Shown here piece after piece: positions 44,859 to 54,121 of a stretch of 64,000 nucleotides of DNA. A program made the translations under genes and the position numbers. Position 1 is the first letter of the stretch, and each line of letters opens with the position of its first letter. The DNA comes from Paenibacillus amylolyticus (GTDB lineage Bacteria; Bacillota; Bacilli; Paenibacillales; Paenibacillaceae): contig NZ_RIAS01000015.1 in the NCBI RefSeq assembly GCF_003719335.1, forward strand, positions 62,001 through 126,000, in the 5' to 3' direction. Under the pieces are notes generated by a model that saw nothing but the letters and a program-made list of their open reading frames with translations, was not told where the DNA came from and ran no database searches.

Positions 44859-44926
44859 ATTGTTTGGGAAAAAGGTGAAGGTCAAAGAACGCATGCACTC
44901 ATTAATGAAAAGCGAGGCGGATATCG

Positions 44927-45319
44927 ATGAGCGAATTGAGAAATGATTTCCTGTACAGTAAAGAGCACGAATGGGTGCAAACCGTAGGGGAGGATACCGT
45001 ACGTATTGGCATTACCGAGTTCGCACAGCATCAGCTGGGTGACATTGTGTTTGTAGAATTGCCTGATCTTGAAGCCAGTGTAAAAGCAGAAGACAGCATC
45101 GGTACGATTGAATCCGTCAAAACGGTGTCTGATCTGTTCTCACCCGTCAGCGGCACCATTGTTGCAGTGAATGAAGCTTTGCAGGACTCGCCAGAACTGG
45201 TGAATAGCTCTCCTTATGAAGAAGGCTGGATGATCGAAATCCGTGTCGATGGTGATGTAACAGCTGCATTATCCACATTGCTGAATGCGGATGCATATCT
45301 TAAACATACCGAAGAGTAG
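44927..45319 (+). CDS. gcvH: Glycine cleavage system H protein
   Basis: A 130-residue lipoyl carrier that shuttles the aminomethyl intermediate between P-, T- and L-proteins. The lipoylated Lys is in GTIESVKTVSDL. It is transcribed away from the gcvT operon and appears to have its own promoter, without a recognisable riboswitch, as fits its additional role in lipoate relay in Gram-positives. GAGGCGG lies upstream of the ATG and a terminator follows about 80 nt after the stop. Confidence 0.95.
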   Translation: MSELRNDFLYSKEHEWVQTVGEDTVRIGITEFAQHQLGDIVFVELPDLEASVKAEDSIGTIESVKTVSDLFSPVSGTIVAVNEALQDSPELVNSSPYEEGWMIEIRVDGDVTAALSTLLNADAYLKHTEE

Positions 45320-45397
45320 GAAAGAATGGATCGTTTAGTTGATTTGTACTTATTGACATATGTGTAATCCCACTTGAATATAAAAATCTTGTTCTTT

Positions 45398-45434
45398 AAA
45401 CCTGCGTGAGCTATGGAGCTTGTGCAGGTTTTTT
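45398..45434 (+). terminator. Terminator after gcvH
   Basis: AAACCTGC and GCAGGTTT pair, with an inner AGCT/AGCT stem, followed by T residues. Confidence 0.88.
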
Positions 45435-45761
45435 GCTGTTTTTTTGCGCATAATGGAGGGGGTTAAGTAGGAGTGACATAAAATCATGAATAAAAAAAAT
45501 TCAAAAGGACCAAGCTATTCTATTGCTCTGCATATTGTATATGAACAAAGTCATAGGCAAGAAAAACCTTGTGTATCAACGGATTGAGCATATATTCCTG
45601 ATTAAAAGCGATTACATAATCCAATCTTGTCATCATTGTTCATGACGAAAGTACGCTTTCATTTGATTGAAGAGGAAGGGTTTCTCGCTTAGGATTACAG
45701 CAGGGGATCGATGATACCCCTTTCATACGAAATAATGACTTGATTCAAGGAGGATAAACCA
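45435..45761 (+). other. mtl operon upstream region, 327 bp, no gene
   Basis: No coding sequence is supported. A partial cre-like sequence (CGCTTTCA half-site within 45645-45662) and GGGGATCGATGATACCCC-type dyad symmetry near 45703-45722 are visible, plausible control sites for MtlR or catabolite repression. No clear -35/-10 pair could be chosen. Confidence 0.3.
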
Positions 45762-47225
45762 ATGAGTAATTTGGATCAAACATCCAATTCCAAAGGTGGG
45801 TTACGTGTTGGTGTGCAACGCTTCGGACGATTCCTGAGCGGTATGGTCATGCCTAATATGGGGGCATTTATTGCTTGGGGATTAATTACAGCGATGTTTA
45901 TCAAAACAGGATGGTTTCCGAATGCGACAATAGAGCAGCTTGTAGGTCCGATGATTACTTATTTGCTGCCGCTGCTGATCGGTTATACCGGGGGTACGAT
46001 GGTGCATGGCACACGTGGGGGTGTCGTCGGGGCGATTATGACCATCGGTGTCATTGTCGGAACGGATATTCCAATGTTCCTCGGAGCCATGATTGCGGGG
46101 CCTTTCGGTGCTTGGGTGATCAAGAAGTTTGATAAATCCATTGAGGGCAAGATCAGAGCCGGTTTTGAGATGCTGGTCAACAATTTCTCGGCAGGAATCA
46201 TCGGTGGTATTTTGGGCATCTTTGCTTTGCTAGGTATCGGGCCGGCAGTTGAGGCCATCAGCAAAGTGTTGTCTGCCGGCGTACAGGGTTTGATGAACCT
46301 GGGATTGCTGCCACTCGTCAATCTGATTATTGAACCGGGTAAAGTACTGTTCCTGAACAATGCCATTAACCACGGGATTTTAACACCAATCGCAACAGAT
46401 CAGGCAAGAGAACTAGGCAAATCCGTTCTTTACATGCTTGAGTCTAACCCGGGACCGGGACTGGGTATTTTGCTCGCTTACTGTTTCTTCGGACGTGGAG
46501 TAGCAAAATCTTCTGCACCTGGTGCGGTGGTCATTCATTTCTTCGGCGGGATTCATGAGATTTACTTCCCGTACATCCTGATGAGACCGATTCTGATTCT
46601 GGCAGCCATTGCAGGCGGTGTAGCGGGTACGTTAACGTTCATGCTAACTGGCGCAGGACTGGTTTCGGCACCATCACCAGGCAGTATCATTGCCTATTTC
46701 CTGTTGACACCTAAAGGCGGATATATCCCGATGCTTGCAGGGGTTATTGTGGCAGCGGTGGTCTCCTTCCTAATTGCCTCTCTACTACTCAAAACCGGTA
46801 AACAGAAGGAAGAAGATCTGGAAGCGGCCTCCAGCCGAATGAAAGATATGAAGAGCCAAGGCAATACAGCAAATGCAGCCATCACAGCGGATAACCAGGA
46901 AGCGAACAGAGCGGCAGATATCGCAAGTTCCGTTGCATCCAAGGCAAAAGCAGATGTGAAAAAGATTGTTTTCTCCTGCGATGCAGGTATGGGTTCCAGT
47001 GCAATGGGTGCTTCGATTCTGCGCAAAAAAATGAAAGCCGAAGGAATTGACGTTGCTGTAACTAACACGGCGATTAGTGAAATTCCGCAAGACGCAGACG
47101 TTGTGATTACGCAAAAAACACTAACGGATCGTGCACGTTCAGTAGCACCTAATGCAGAGCATATATCCATTGACAACTTCCTAAAAAGCCCGGAATACGA
47201 CGCACTTGTTGAACGTTTGAAGTAA
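45762..47225 (+). CDS. mtlA: PTS mannitol transporter subunit IICB
   Basis: A 487-residue mannitol permease. The IIC domain (about 1-345) has eight or so membrane segments and the family motif GGIHEIYFPY; the IIB domain (about 395-487) has the phosphocysteine in FSCDAGMGSSAMG. The IIA domain is a separate protein (mtlF), as in Bacillus stearothermophilus-type operons. AAGGAGG lies 8 nt before the ATG. It imports mannitol as mannitol 1-phosphate, which mtlD oxidises. Confidence 0.95.
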   Translation: MSNLDQTSNSKGGLRVGVQRFGRFLSGMVMPNMGAFIAWGLITAMFIKTGWFPNATIEQLVGPMITYLLPLLIGYTGGTMVHGTRGGVVGAIMTIGVIVGTDIPMFLGAMIAGPFGAWVIKKFDKSIEGKIRAGFEMLVNNFSAGIIGGILGIFALLGIGPAVEAISKVLSAGVQGLMNLGLLPLVNLIIEPGKVLFLNNAINHGILTPIATDQARELGKSVLYMLESNPGPGLGILLAYCFFGRGVAKSSAPGAVVIHFFGGIHEIYFPYILMRPILILAAIAGGVAGTLTFMLTGAGLVSAPSPGSIIAYFLLTPKGGYIPMLAGVIVAAVVSFLIASLLLKTGKQKEEDLEAASSRMKDMKSQGNTANAAITADNQEANRAADIASSVASKAKADVKKIVFSCDAGMGSSAMGASILRKKMKAEGIDVAVTNTAISEIPQDADVVITQKTLTDRARSVAPNAEHISIDNFLKSPEYDALVERLK

Positions 47226-47291
47226 ACGGGGGCAGACTGCGAACCATCTTCAAACAAGGGCAGCCGTTTTCCCAGAGCCGGAGGCTGAGAT

Positions 47292-49400
47292 ATGAGTATT
47301 ACGAAAAGACAACGTGAAATCGTGGAATTCCTGTTGGAGCATCCCCATGAAGTCACGGCGGGTGAAATTGCCGTTGAAGTAAAAGTGAGTACACGTACCG
47401 TGCATCGTGAGCTGCTGATGATCGAGCAGTGGCTTGAACCACTCGGTATGCGCCTCGAAAAAAAGTCGGGAACCGGAATACGCATTGATTCCGGTTCAGA
47501 TGACCTCAGTGCATTACGCCAGAAACTGGAGGGTAATGAATATGTAGAGTTTACGCCTGAAGAGCGTAAGCTCTTCATGCTTTGCATCCTGCTGGATGAA
47601 GCTGAGCCGGTCAAACTGATCGCTCTCGCTTCGGATCTGAAAGTGACCGTTTCGACGGTCACCAACGATCTGGATGATCTGGAATCACGCATTCGGCAGG
47701 CGGGTCTGAAGCTTGTTCGAAGGCGAGGCTATGGCGTGAAAATTACCGGAAGTGAAGCGATTCATCGCAGAGCCATTGCAGCGCTTGCTTTGGAAGTACT
47801 GGATGAGTCGGATCTCTTTGGCAGACAGCCTGAGCAAGGGGGCTCCATCGTTAATCAAAAGTTGCTCAGTATGATCGGTCATAGCGACGTACTTACCATT
47901 GAAAATGCATTATGGCAACCGGATATCGAATGGCTTGAAAAAATACCTGAACGGCAGTACATGAAACTGCTCATTCAGTTATCAGCAGCTGTGGTTCGGA
48001 TACGTAAAGGTTTTAATATAGAACGTTCTTCCTCAGGGATAAGAACGATTGCAGGCACTGGAACCGTGGCGGAGCAACATGAAGAGAGAGTGCCAGTTTT
48101 CATGGCTTCGCGCCTTTGCAGTGTTCTATCCTCACAGCTTGGAGTCGGCTTCCCGGATGAAGAGCAAGCTTATTTTCACCAATTGCTTACGGAGACAGAG
48201 CAACAGATTCATTCTTCACGCCTGCTCCCGATCGATGATCTGATTCTGATGGACAGAGTGCATTCGCTTACGGACCAGATGCAGGAAAGAACAGGTTATG
48301 ACTTTCATGAAGACCGCTTGCTGCGCGAAGGATTAATTGGACATATGGTGCCGGTTATGGAGCGACTTGAGGGGCATCAGATGATACGTAATCCACTGCT
48401 ACAGCAGATTCGCAAGGATTATGACACCCTTTTCGAACAAGTTAAAAGGTCTGTGTTACAGGCATGGCCCGGGGCAGAAGTTCCGGATGAGGAGATCGGT
48501 TTTCTTGTCATGCACTTTGGTGCATCCATTGAACGGTTGCGGGCGTTAAAGCAAGATATTCGAGCCATCGTTGTATGTAACAGTGGCATTGGCTCCTCGC
48601 GCATGCTATCCAGTCGTTTATCCAAGGAGTTTCCAGAGATTCAGATTATAGACAGCGTCTCTTGGTACGAAGCCGCGCGAATGCCAACCGAAGAATATGA
48701 TCTGGTGTTGTCTACGGTCGATTTGCCAATGGAGGAAGATCAGTATTACAAGGTCAGTCCGCTATTGACAGCGGAGGAAAGTGAAAGTCTACGGCATTTT
48801 ATCAAAACCACAACGTTAAAGCGGCAGCATCGCAAATCCCGTGACCTGGGCAATGAGACAACCACTCGTAAAATCTCCGATCCGGACGGAATGGAAGCAA
48901 CATTGCTTGAAATTGTACGGATTATCGGTAAGTTTCAGGTACATGCGATGGATAACACTCATCTTGATTTTGCTCAAAGTGTGCTTGAGATGTGTAAGGT
49001 TGCACATCGCTCAGGCATATTGAAAGACCCGGGCGAGGTTGCCAAGTTACTTGAGGTTCGTGAATCGATGGGGAGTCAAAAGATTCCGGGGACTCAGCTC
49101 GCTCTTTTCCATACACGGAGCGAGAGTATCTACAAGCCGTCCATCAGTCTTTTTCAACTTGAGGAACCTCTGCTTCGAACAGTGGAGGATCCGGAAGGTG
49201 TCAGTCATGTATTGCTGATGCTGGGGCCAAAGGAGTTGTCCAAGGAAAGTCTGGAGGTACTCAGCGAGATTAGTGCACTGCTTCTGCAAGAAGAGATGAT
49301 TACACTGCTGGGCAAAGGAAACAGGGATGAAATCATCCATTACCTGTCCCGTGAATTGGTTGGATTCTATCGTAGTAAAAATGAAATCGGAGGTATATAA
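47292..49400 (+). CDS. mtlR: PRD-containing mannitol operon activator MtlR
   Basis: A 702-residue activator: N-terminal DNA-binding helix-turn-helix domains (about 1-150), PRD1 and PRD2 (about 200-400), an EIIB-Gat-like domain (about 415-510; VVCNSGIGSSRMLSSRL with its Cys) and a C-terminal EIIA-Mtl-like domain (about 550-702) with a His in QVHAMDNTHLD. PTS phosphorylation of these sites tunes activity to mannitol and glucose supply. It lies between mtlA and mtlF and ends 1 nt before the mtlF start. Confidence 0.93.
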   Translation: MSITKRQREIVEFLLEHPHEVTAGEIAVEVKVSTRTVHRELLMIEQWLEPLGMRLEKKSGTGIRIDSGSDDLSALRQKLEGNEYVEFTPEERKLFMLCILLDEAEPVKLIALASDLKVTVSTVTNDLDDLESRIRQAGLKLVRRRGYGVKITGSEAIHRRAIAALALEVLDESDLFGRQPEQGGSIVNQKLLSMIGHSDVLTIENALWQPDIEWLEKIPERQYMKLLIQLSAAVVRIRKGFNIERSSSGIRTIAGTGTVAEQHEERVPVFMASRLCSVLSSQLGVGFPDEEQAYFHQLLTETEQQIHSSRLLPIDDLILMDRVHSLTDQMQERTGYDFHEDRLLREGLIGHMVPVMERLEGHQMIRNPLLQQIRKDYDTLFEQVKRSVLQAWPGAEVPDEEIGFLVMHFGASIERLRALKQDIRAIVVCNSGIGSSRMLSSRLSKEFPEIQIIDSVSWYEAARMPTEEYDLVLSTVDLPMEEDQYYKVSPLLTAEESESLRHFIKTTTLKRQHRKSRDLGNETTTRKISDPDGMEATLLEIVRIIGKFQVHAMDNTHLDFAQSVLEMCKVAHRSGILKDPGEVAKLLEVRESMGSQKIPGTQLALFHTRSESIYKPSISLFQLEEPLLRTVEDPEGVSHVLLMLGPKELSKESLEVLSEISALLLQEEMITLLGKGNRDEIIHYLSRELVGFYRSKNEIGGI

Positions 49401-49401
49401 C

Positions 49402-49836
49402 ATGAGTATGTTAACACAAGACAAAGTCATCATGAACGCTACGGCTCAGGATAAATATGAAGCGATTCGTATGGCAGGACAGATTTTGAAGGATGCAGGC
49501 CATATCACTGCGGATTACATTGACAAAATGATTGAACGTGAAGAGATTGTATCCACTTACGTCGGCAATGGGCTGGCTATTCCGCATGGTACAAAAGAGT
49601 CCAAAGCGTTCATTCTCTCCACCGGAATCTCGGTGATTCAGTTCCCGCAGGGGGTCGATTTTGGAGAGGAAAAAGCTTATATGGTCATTGGCATCGCGGC
49701 ACAGGGCGGCGAACATATGGAGATTTTAACGAGCATTGCGGTGATCTGTGCCGAGGAAGAAAATATGGAAGCACTGCGCTATGCGAAAACCGCTGAGGAA
49801 GTAATCACCATTCTAGAAAGTGAAATGGAGCTATGA
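49402..49836 (+). CDS. mtlF: PTS mannitol transporter subunit IIA
   Basis: A 144-residue EIIA-Mtl protein that carries phosphate from HPr to the IIB domain of MtlA. The active-site His is in GLAIPHGTKES. ATG at 49402 is preceded by GGAGG with a 9-nt spacer overlapping the end of mtlR, and the stop overlaps mtlD by 4 nt (ATGA). Confidence 0.95.
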   Translation: MSMLTQDKVIMNATAQDKYEAIRMAGQILKDAGHITADYIDKMIEREEIVSTYVGNGLAIPHGTKESKAFILSTGISVIQFPQGVDFGEEKAYMVIGIAAQGGEHMEILTSIAVICAEEENMEALRYAKTAEEVITILESEMEL

Positions 49837-50978
49837 AGGCCCTCCACTTTGGCGCAGGTAACATCGGACGCGGATTTATTGGCTTGATTCTGTCCCGTGC
49901 CGGATATGAAGTGACGTTCTCGGATGTAAATCAGGAATTGGTGAATGCTCTTCGGGAGCGTGGGGAGTACACCGTCGAACTTGCCAATGAAAGCAAAGAT
50001 CAAGAGACCGTAACCGGAGTAACAGCGATTGATGGGCGAGAGTTGCAGACGGTTGCTAAGGCCGTGGCGGATGCTGATCTGGTTACAACCGCAGTTGGTG
50101 TAGGCGTGCTAAAGCATATTGCACCCGGAATCGCAGAAGGTCTGGAGCAGAGAAGACGTGCAGGTTCTGTGCAAAAGCCGCTTCATATTATCGCTTGTGA
50201 AAATGCAATCGGCGGAAGCGCGCAGCTGAAAGAGCATGTATATGCTCTGCTGGACGAGAAGGCTCGTGCATTTGCTGATGAATATGTTTACTTTCCGAAT
50301 TCAGCCGTAGACCGAATTGTACCCATCCAGAATCATGAAGACCTGTTGCATGTTCAGGTAGAGCCTTTTTACGAGTGGGTTATAGATCGCTCGCAGATGG
50401 CACCTGCTTTCCAACCAATGGATGGTGTCGTTTATGTGGATGATCTGGAACCGTACATTGAGCGGAAGCTGTTTACCGTCAATACGGGACACTGCGTAGC
50501 CGCATACATCGGCTATGTGCACGGATATGATACCATTCAGAAGGCCATTGCCGATGAAAAGGTGAAATCCGTTGTATACGGGGCATTGCAGGAAACGGGT
50601 CAGGTGCTGGTAAAACGCTTTGGCTTCAACCCGGAAGAGCATGAGCAGTATATTGTAAAAATTCTGGGGCGGTTTGTTAATCCTTATCTGACCGACGAGG
50701 TAACCCGTGTGGGGCGCTCGCCCCTGCGCAAGCTCTCCCCGAATGATCGTCTCGTTCGCCCGGCGCTTCTGGCGCGTGAAGACGACATGCCGGTGACACA
50801 TCTCGCCATGGGCATGGCGGCGGCCTGCAAGTTTGATGTGCCTGATGATCCTGAAGCGGTCGAGCTGCAAAGCATGATCCGTGAAAAAGGCGTCGCAGCT
50901 GCACTATCACACTATACTGGTATGGATGAGAACCATCCGGTACTGGTGGAAGCAGTCAAGCAGTACAATCAGATGTAA
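49833..50978 (+). CDS. mtlD: Mannitol-1-phosphate 5-dehydrogenase
   Basis: A 381-residue NAD-dependent dehydrogenase converting mannitol 1-phosphate to fructose 6-phosphate. The N-terminal nucleotide-binding motif HFGAGNIGRGFIG and the catalytic Lys region VNTGHCVAAYIGY (with ERKLFTVN before it) are present. Translationally coupled to mtlF. A short stretch near 50690-50830 is GC-rich (40 of 60 bases in 50701-50760) compared with the rest of the gene. Confidence 0.95.
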   Translation: MKALHFGAGNIGRGFIGLILSRAGYEVTFSDVNQELVNALRERGEYTVELANESKDQETVTGVTAIDGRELQTVAKAVADADLVTTAVGVGVLKHIAPGIAEGLEQRRRAGSVQKPLHIIACENAIGGSAQLKEHVYALLDEKARAFADEYVYFPNSAVDRIVPIQNHEDLLHVQVEPFYEWVIDRSQMAPAFQPMDGVVYVDDLEPYIERKLFTVNTGHCVAAYIGYVHGYDTIQKAIADEKVKSVVYGALQETGQVLVKRFGFNPEEHEQYIVKILGRFVNPYLTDEVTRVGRSPLRKLSPNDRLVRPALLAREDDMPVTHLAMGMAAACKFDVPDDPEAVELQSMIREKGVAAALSHYTGMDENHPVLVEAVKQYNQM

Positions 50979-51138
50979 TCGGTTTGTATAACAGTAATCG
51001 AAGTCTGGCAAAGTGTATTGAAAGCTCAGCGTGGATCCACTAAGGCTGGGACGTTAGTAAGTTTATCTATCTGTTTATACAGAAATATAGATGAAAATAT
51101 AGATGCCAAATCGTAATAACGAACTTAAGTCCGAATAT

Positions 51139-51198
51139 AAAGAAACCATCCCTTCAAATTCATGATGCAGTTCCATTTGAGAGGGAATGGTTTCTTTT
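51139..51198 (+). terminator. Terminator of the mtl operon
   Basis: AAAGAAACCATCCCTTCAAAT pairs imperfectly with ATTTGAGAGGGAATGGTTTC, followed by TTTTAT; the AAAGAAA on the left may let it work in both directions. Confidence 0.85.
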
Positions 51199-51269
51199 AT
51201 TTTTCGATCCAGTTAACAATCGGCTCTTCATATCGCTTTAGCGAATAAGAGCTGGTTATAGCAAAAGAG

Positions 51270-51500
51270 TTACTCATGCTCACGTACATCATTCTTCAAA
51301 CATCGTTGACAAATGCATGATTTGCCGCGTTGCTCGGCTGGAATGCGTTCAAACACACCTTCGGGGAAGGAAACATGGCCGCACCAACATTCCGAATGTG
51401 GTTTACCTTCAGCATAGGCACAAGCATTTCTTTCCCCGCAAAGTGGACATATCAGCGCATTGAGCGTTTGGCTAGGAGTGCTGTCTTGTTGATCAGACAC
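51270..51500 (-). CDS. Cysteine-rich CWC family protein
   Basis: A 76-residue protein with eight cysteines, beginning CPLCGERNAC and containing the CWCG motif that names the family, then CICQRCL. It probably binds zinc. The function of the family is unknown. It lies 183 bp downstream of the MutS2-like gene on the same strand; an extended -10-like TGTTATACT on the minus strand in that gap suggests it can be transcribed separately. Confidence 0.85.
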   Translation of the reverse strand: MSDQQDSTPSQTLNALICPLCGERNACAYAEGKPHSECWCGHVSFPEGVFERIPAEQRGKSCICQRCLKNDVREHE

Positions 51501-51683
51501 TGCTTATCTCCCCCCTTTTTCATGGTTTTGCAATCCGGGCAGTGACCTTTTGTTGATTTTAGTATAACAAATACATTAGTTATGCACCCGCCTTTTATAA
51601 TAATGACTTACTCCATCTGCACCGTAAGTAATTCGTATGAGTGTAACGTATACGCGGTTTGTTTTTCGTTGTAGGGCGAGCCT

Positions 51684-53738
51684 TCATTCTTCCGGTGGCA
51701 GCTCAATTTGTAATCCCTCGACATGTTTGCGTCCCATAAGTTTGCGTTTTTTACGGTTTTCTTTGCTTTCCAGCACAATGTCGAGATCATAATTGTCTGG
51801 ATACAACTCATCAGCAGAAATGTGCAGACGCAGGCGTTTCTTATGAATTTTTAGTTTGCGTCCTCGAATCATGACTCCGATCTGTCCGTGGTTATCCTCT
51901 TCTTCACTTACTATGCCTGCCTGATCCAGATAGGCTGCATAGACACGGTCCCCTTTACGAAAAGCACGTATTGGTGCCGGTGCCGGATCGGAGACGGGAG
52001 ACCTATCGTTTGAAGAGATAGTCTCACTTGGGACGGACTTATGTGCATCATGTTCTATAGATCCATTGTGTTCCATAGAGACAGGCACGGTAGTGTGAAG
52101 TTCACCATCTGTTTGTGATTGCGGTTCTTCTGCAACATCTTGCATCTTGTTCTTCGTGAGAGCTTCACCCACAACAGATTTGGAACGATCGATGATATGC
52201 TCGGGCATGCCCAGCTTCAGCGCAATGGAATATGCATAACTTTCACCGGCTTCTCCGATCCGAAGTCGATACAGAGGTTGGAGAGATACGGTGTCAAACT
52301 CCATGCGTGCATTTTCAAATCCAGATGTGGCTGAGGCAAAATGTTTAATTTCCCCAAAATGTGTTGTAGCCACCACGGTTGCTCCCCGGTGATGCAATTC
52401 CTCCAGCATGGCAATGGAAAGTCCTACGCCCTCTCCAGGATCTGTGCCTGACGCCATCTCGTCAATCAGTACAAGCGTGGAAGGATTCGCCTGCTTCAGA
52501 ATAGTAATCATATTCCGAATATGTGCTGAGAACGTGCTGAGTGCCTGTTCAAGACTCTGACCATCGCCGATATCCACTGCGATCTGTTCGTATACAGCCA
52601 TTTCACCTCTCTCATCCACAGGAACAAGCAGTCCAGATTGCATCATGAGAGTGAGCAGCCCCAATGTTTTGAGTGCAACGGTTTTGCCGCCTGTATTCGG
52701 GCCAGTAATGATAAGGGACGAGTATGTGTATCCGATGGAAAAATCAAGCGGGACCATGGACGGCCCCATCAAGGGATGCCTCGCTCGTTGCAGTTTAACT
52801 TTACCGTTGCTATTAACGCGTACGGATCGCCCATCTATAGCCGCTGCATATTTTGCTTTGGCGAACAGGAAGTCCAAAACACCAACGGTTTCTGTATTTA
52901 AGGCAATTTCTCGGCTGTACGATTCTGCCAGAGAAGTCAAGTCTCCGAGGATTTTCATCTCTTCCCGGGATTCCTCGGCTTGCAGTGAAGAGAGTTCCAT
53001 CTGCAGTCCTGACAGCTCGGCTGGTTCGATATACACGGTTTGGCCGCTACCCGATTCGTCGAGCACGCTGCCTTTAACCTGTTTGCGGAACTCTTTTTTG
53101 ATTGGCAGTACGGTTTTTCCATTACGCTGGCTCACGACCTGCTCCTGCATGATCGAACGGTGTTTGCTAACCATTGAATCCAGCTTGCGCTTCATGCGTT
53201 CCTCATTTACGTTGATTTTCTTGCGAATTCTTACGAGTTCCTTGCTCGCTTGATCCTGAATTCGACCGCTGTGGATACAGCGTTCGATCTCACTTCGTAA
53301 GGATTCCATGAGCATCATAGAGGAGGCATAACGACTTACGATGGGAGCGATGCCGGATTTACTCTCCATATACTTCATTAGTTGTGTGCAGCTGTGCAGA
53401 AATTGCGCGAGATGACTGAAGTCGCGTTCACTGAACAGATATCCCGTGCCAAGCAGATTGATAATGGTCTCCATTCCCTCCAGCGAAGGGATGGGTACGC
53501 TCGCTCCAAAACGGACAAGAGCTGTGGCCTCCGCAGTTTCGTCCAAGCGCATCTGAATCAGATGGACATCAGTCATCGGTTTGAGTTCCTTGGCATAACG
53601 TTTGCCTAGATAGGAAAGGGCACAGTCTGCAATATTTTTTTGAATATGATGGAAGCCAAGAGTGGTTAGGGTTTGCTCGTTTGAACTCTTGATATTTGCT
53701 GTCATGCTAGCGTCATTATTGTTGATATTAATATTCAC
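51684..53738 (-). CDS. MutS2-like ATPase lacking the Smr domain
   Basis: A 684-residue MutS-superfamily protein resembling MutS2: an N-terminal helical lever/clamp region (about 25-300), an ABC-type ATPase with Walker A GPNTGGKT (346-353) and Walker B LVLIDE (422-427), a charged linker (about 530-590) and a KOW-type domain (about 592-640). It stops before any Smr nuclease domain; full MutS2 is about 785 residues. MutS2 is known to act on collided ribosomes, so a ribosome role is plausible here. GTG start with GAAGGAGAG 8 nt upstream. An attenuator leader precedes it. Confidence 0.85.
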   Translation of the reverse strand: MNININNNDASMTANIKSSNEQTLTTLGFHHIQKNIADCALSYLGKRYAKELKPMTDVHLIQMRLDETAEATALVRFGASVPIPSLEGMETIINLLGTGYLFSERDFSHLAQFLHSCTQLMKYMESKSGIAPIVSRYASSMMLMESLRSEIERCIHSGRIQDQASKELVRIRKKINVNEERMKRKLDSMVSKHRSIMQEQVVSQRNGKTVLPIKKEFRKQVKGSVLDESGSGQTVYIEPAELSGLQMELSSLQAEESREEMKILGDLTSLAESYSREIALNTETVGVLDFLFAKAKYAAAIDGRSVRVNSNGKVKLQRARHPLMGPSMVPLDFSIGYTYSSLIITGPNTGGKTVALKTLGLLTLMMQSGLLVPVDERGEMAVYEQIAVDIGDGQSLEQALSTFSAHIRNMITILKQANPSTLVLIDEMASGTDPGEGVGLSIAMLEELHHRGATVVATTHFGEIKHFASATSGFENARMEFDTVSLQPLYRLRIGEAGESYAYSIALKLGMPEHIIDRSKSVVGEALTKNKMQDVAEEPQSQTDGELHTTVPVSMEHNGSIEHDAHKSVPSETISSNDRSPVSDPAPAPIRAFRKGDRVYAAYLDQAGIVSEEEDNHGQIGVMIRGRKLKIHKKRLRLHISADELYPDNYDLDIVLESKENRKKRKLMGRKHVEGLQIELPPEE

Positions 53739-53809
53739 GTCTAAATCTCTCCTTCATGTAAAATGTTTTTGTGTGCCTATATTCAAAAAATATTCCTCTT
53801 GGAAAACAC

Positions 53810-53847
53810 AAAAAGGGCGGAGAATGAACAAACGTCATTCTCCGCCC
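53810..53847 (-). terminator. Second leader terminator
   Basis: On the minus strand GGGCGGAGAATGA and TCATTCTCCGCCC form a perfect 13-bp stem with a 7-nt loop, followed by five T. It lies 40 nt after the first terminator and about 70 nt before the MutS2-like start. Confidence 0.9.
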
Positions 53848-53886
53848 TGAACGTATGGGAAAGCAAAGTCCGTATAAGGTCTAACC

Positions 53887-53914
53887 AAAAAATCCGCGCT
53901 GAACACAGCGCGGA
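53887..53914 (-). terminator. First leader terminator
   Basis: On the minus strand TCCGCGCTG and CAGCGCGGA form a perfect 9-bp stem with a TGTT loop, followed by six T. Its 5' arm overlaps the antiterminator segment 3. Confidence 0.92.
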
Positions 53915-54062
53915 AATAGACCCGGACATAGGCAATCCCGGAGGCGATGTTTGATTTCCGCTGTTCTTAACTAAGTACAGGGTTCTGACGCATCATGAAA
54001 CACACGTATGCCTTGACGGCAAAAGTGTCATGAAAAGCCAAACTCCTGAATATGAAACTTGA

Positions 54063-54086
54063 TTAGTTAAGAACGCTCACCGACAT
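54063..54086 (-). CDS. Seven-codon upstream ORF (leader peptide)
   Basis: ATG-TCG-GTG-AGC-GTT-CTT-AAC-TAA encodes MSVSVLN. AAGGAGAG lies at 54100-54093 with a proper spacer, as good a site as any gene in the window has. The last three codons and the stop form pairing segment 1 of the attenuator. Its length and position fit stalling leader peptides of erm, ABC-F and hflX-type resistance genes, but the peptide sequence is not one I recognise. Confidence 0.7.
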   Translation of the reverse strand: MSVSVLN

Positions 54087-54121
54087 CAAAATCTCTCCTT
54101 CGACCTGAGGAATATACAAGT

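Larger units (their letters stand above)
53739..54114 (-). promoter_or_regulatory. Ribosome-mediated attenuation leader of the MutS2-like gene
   Basis: A leader of about 375 nt. Segment 1 (GTTCTTAACTAA, 54074-54063) is the 3' half of a short upstream ORF and is perfectly complementary to segment 2 (TTAGTTAAGAAC, 53974-53963). Segment 2 continues into GCGGAAAT (53961-53954), complementary to segment 3 ATTTCCGC (53917-53910), which is the 5' arm of terminator 1. So 1:2 pairing permits termination and 2:3 pairing (when a ribosome stalls on segment 1) prevents it. Confidence 0.8.

Noticed and set aside
45645..45662. cre site before mtlA
   Set aside because: Only one half-site (CGCTTTCA) fits; the other half has several mismatches, so it was mentioned only as part of the region.
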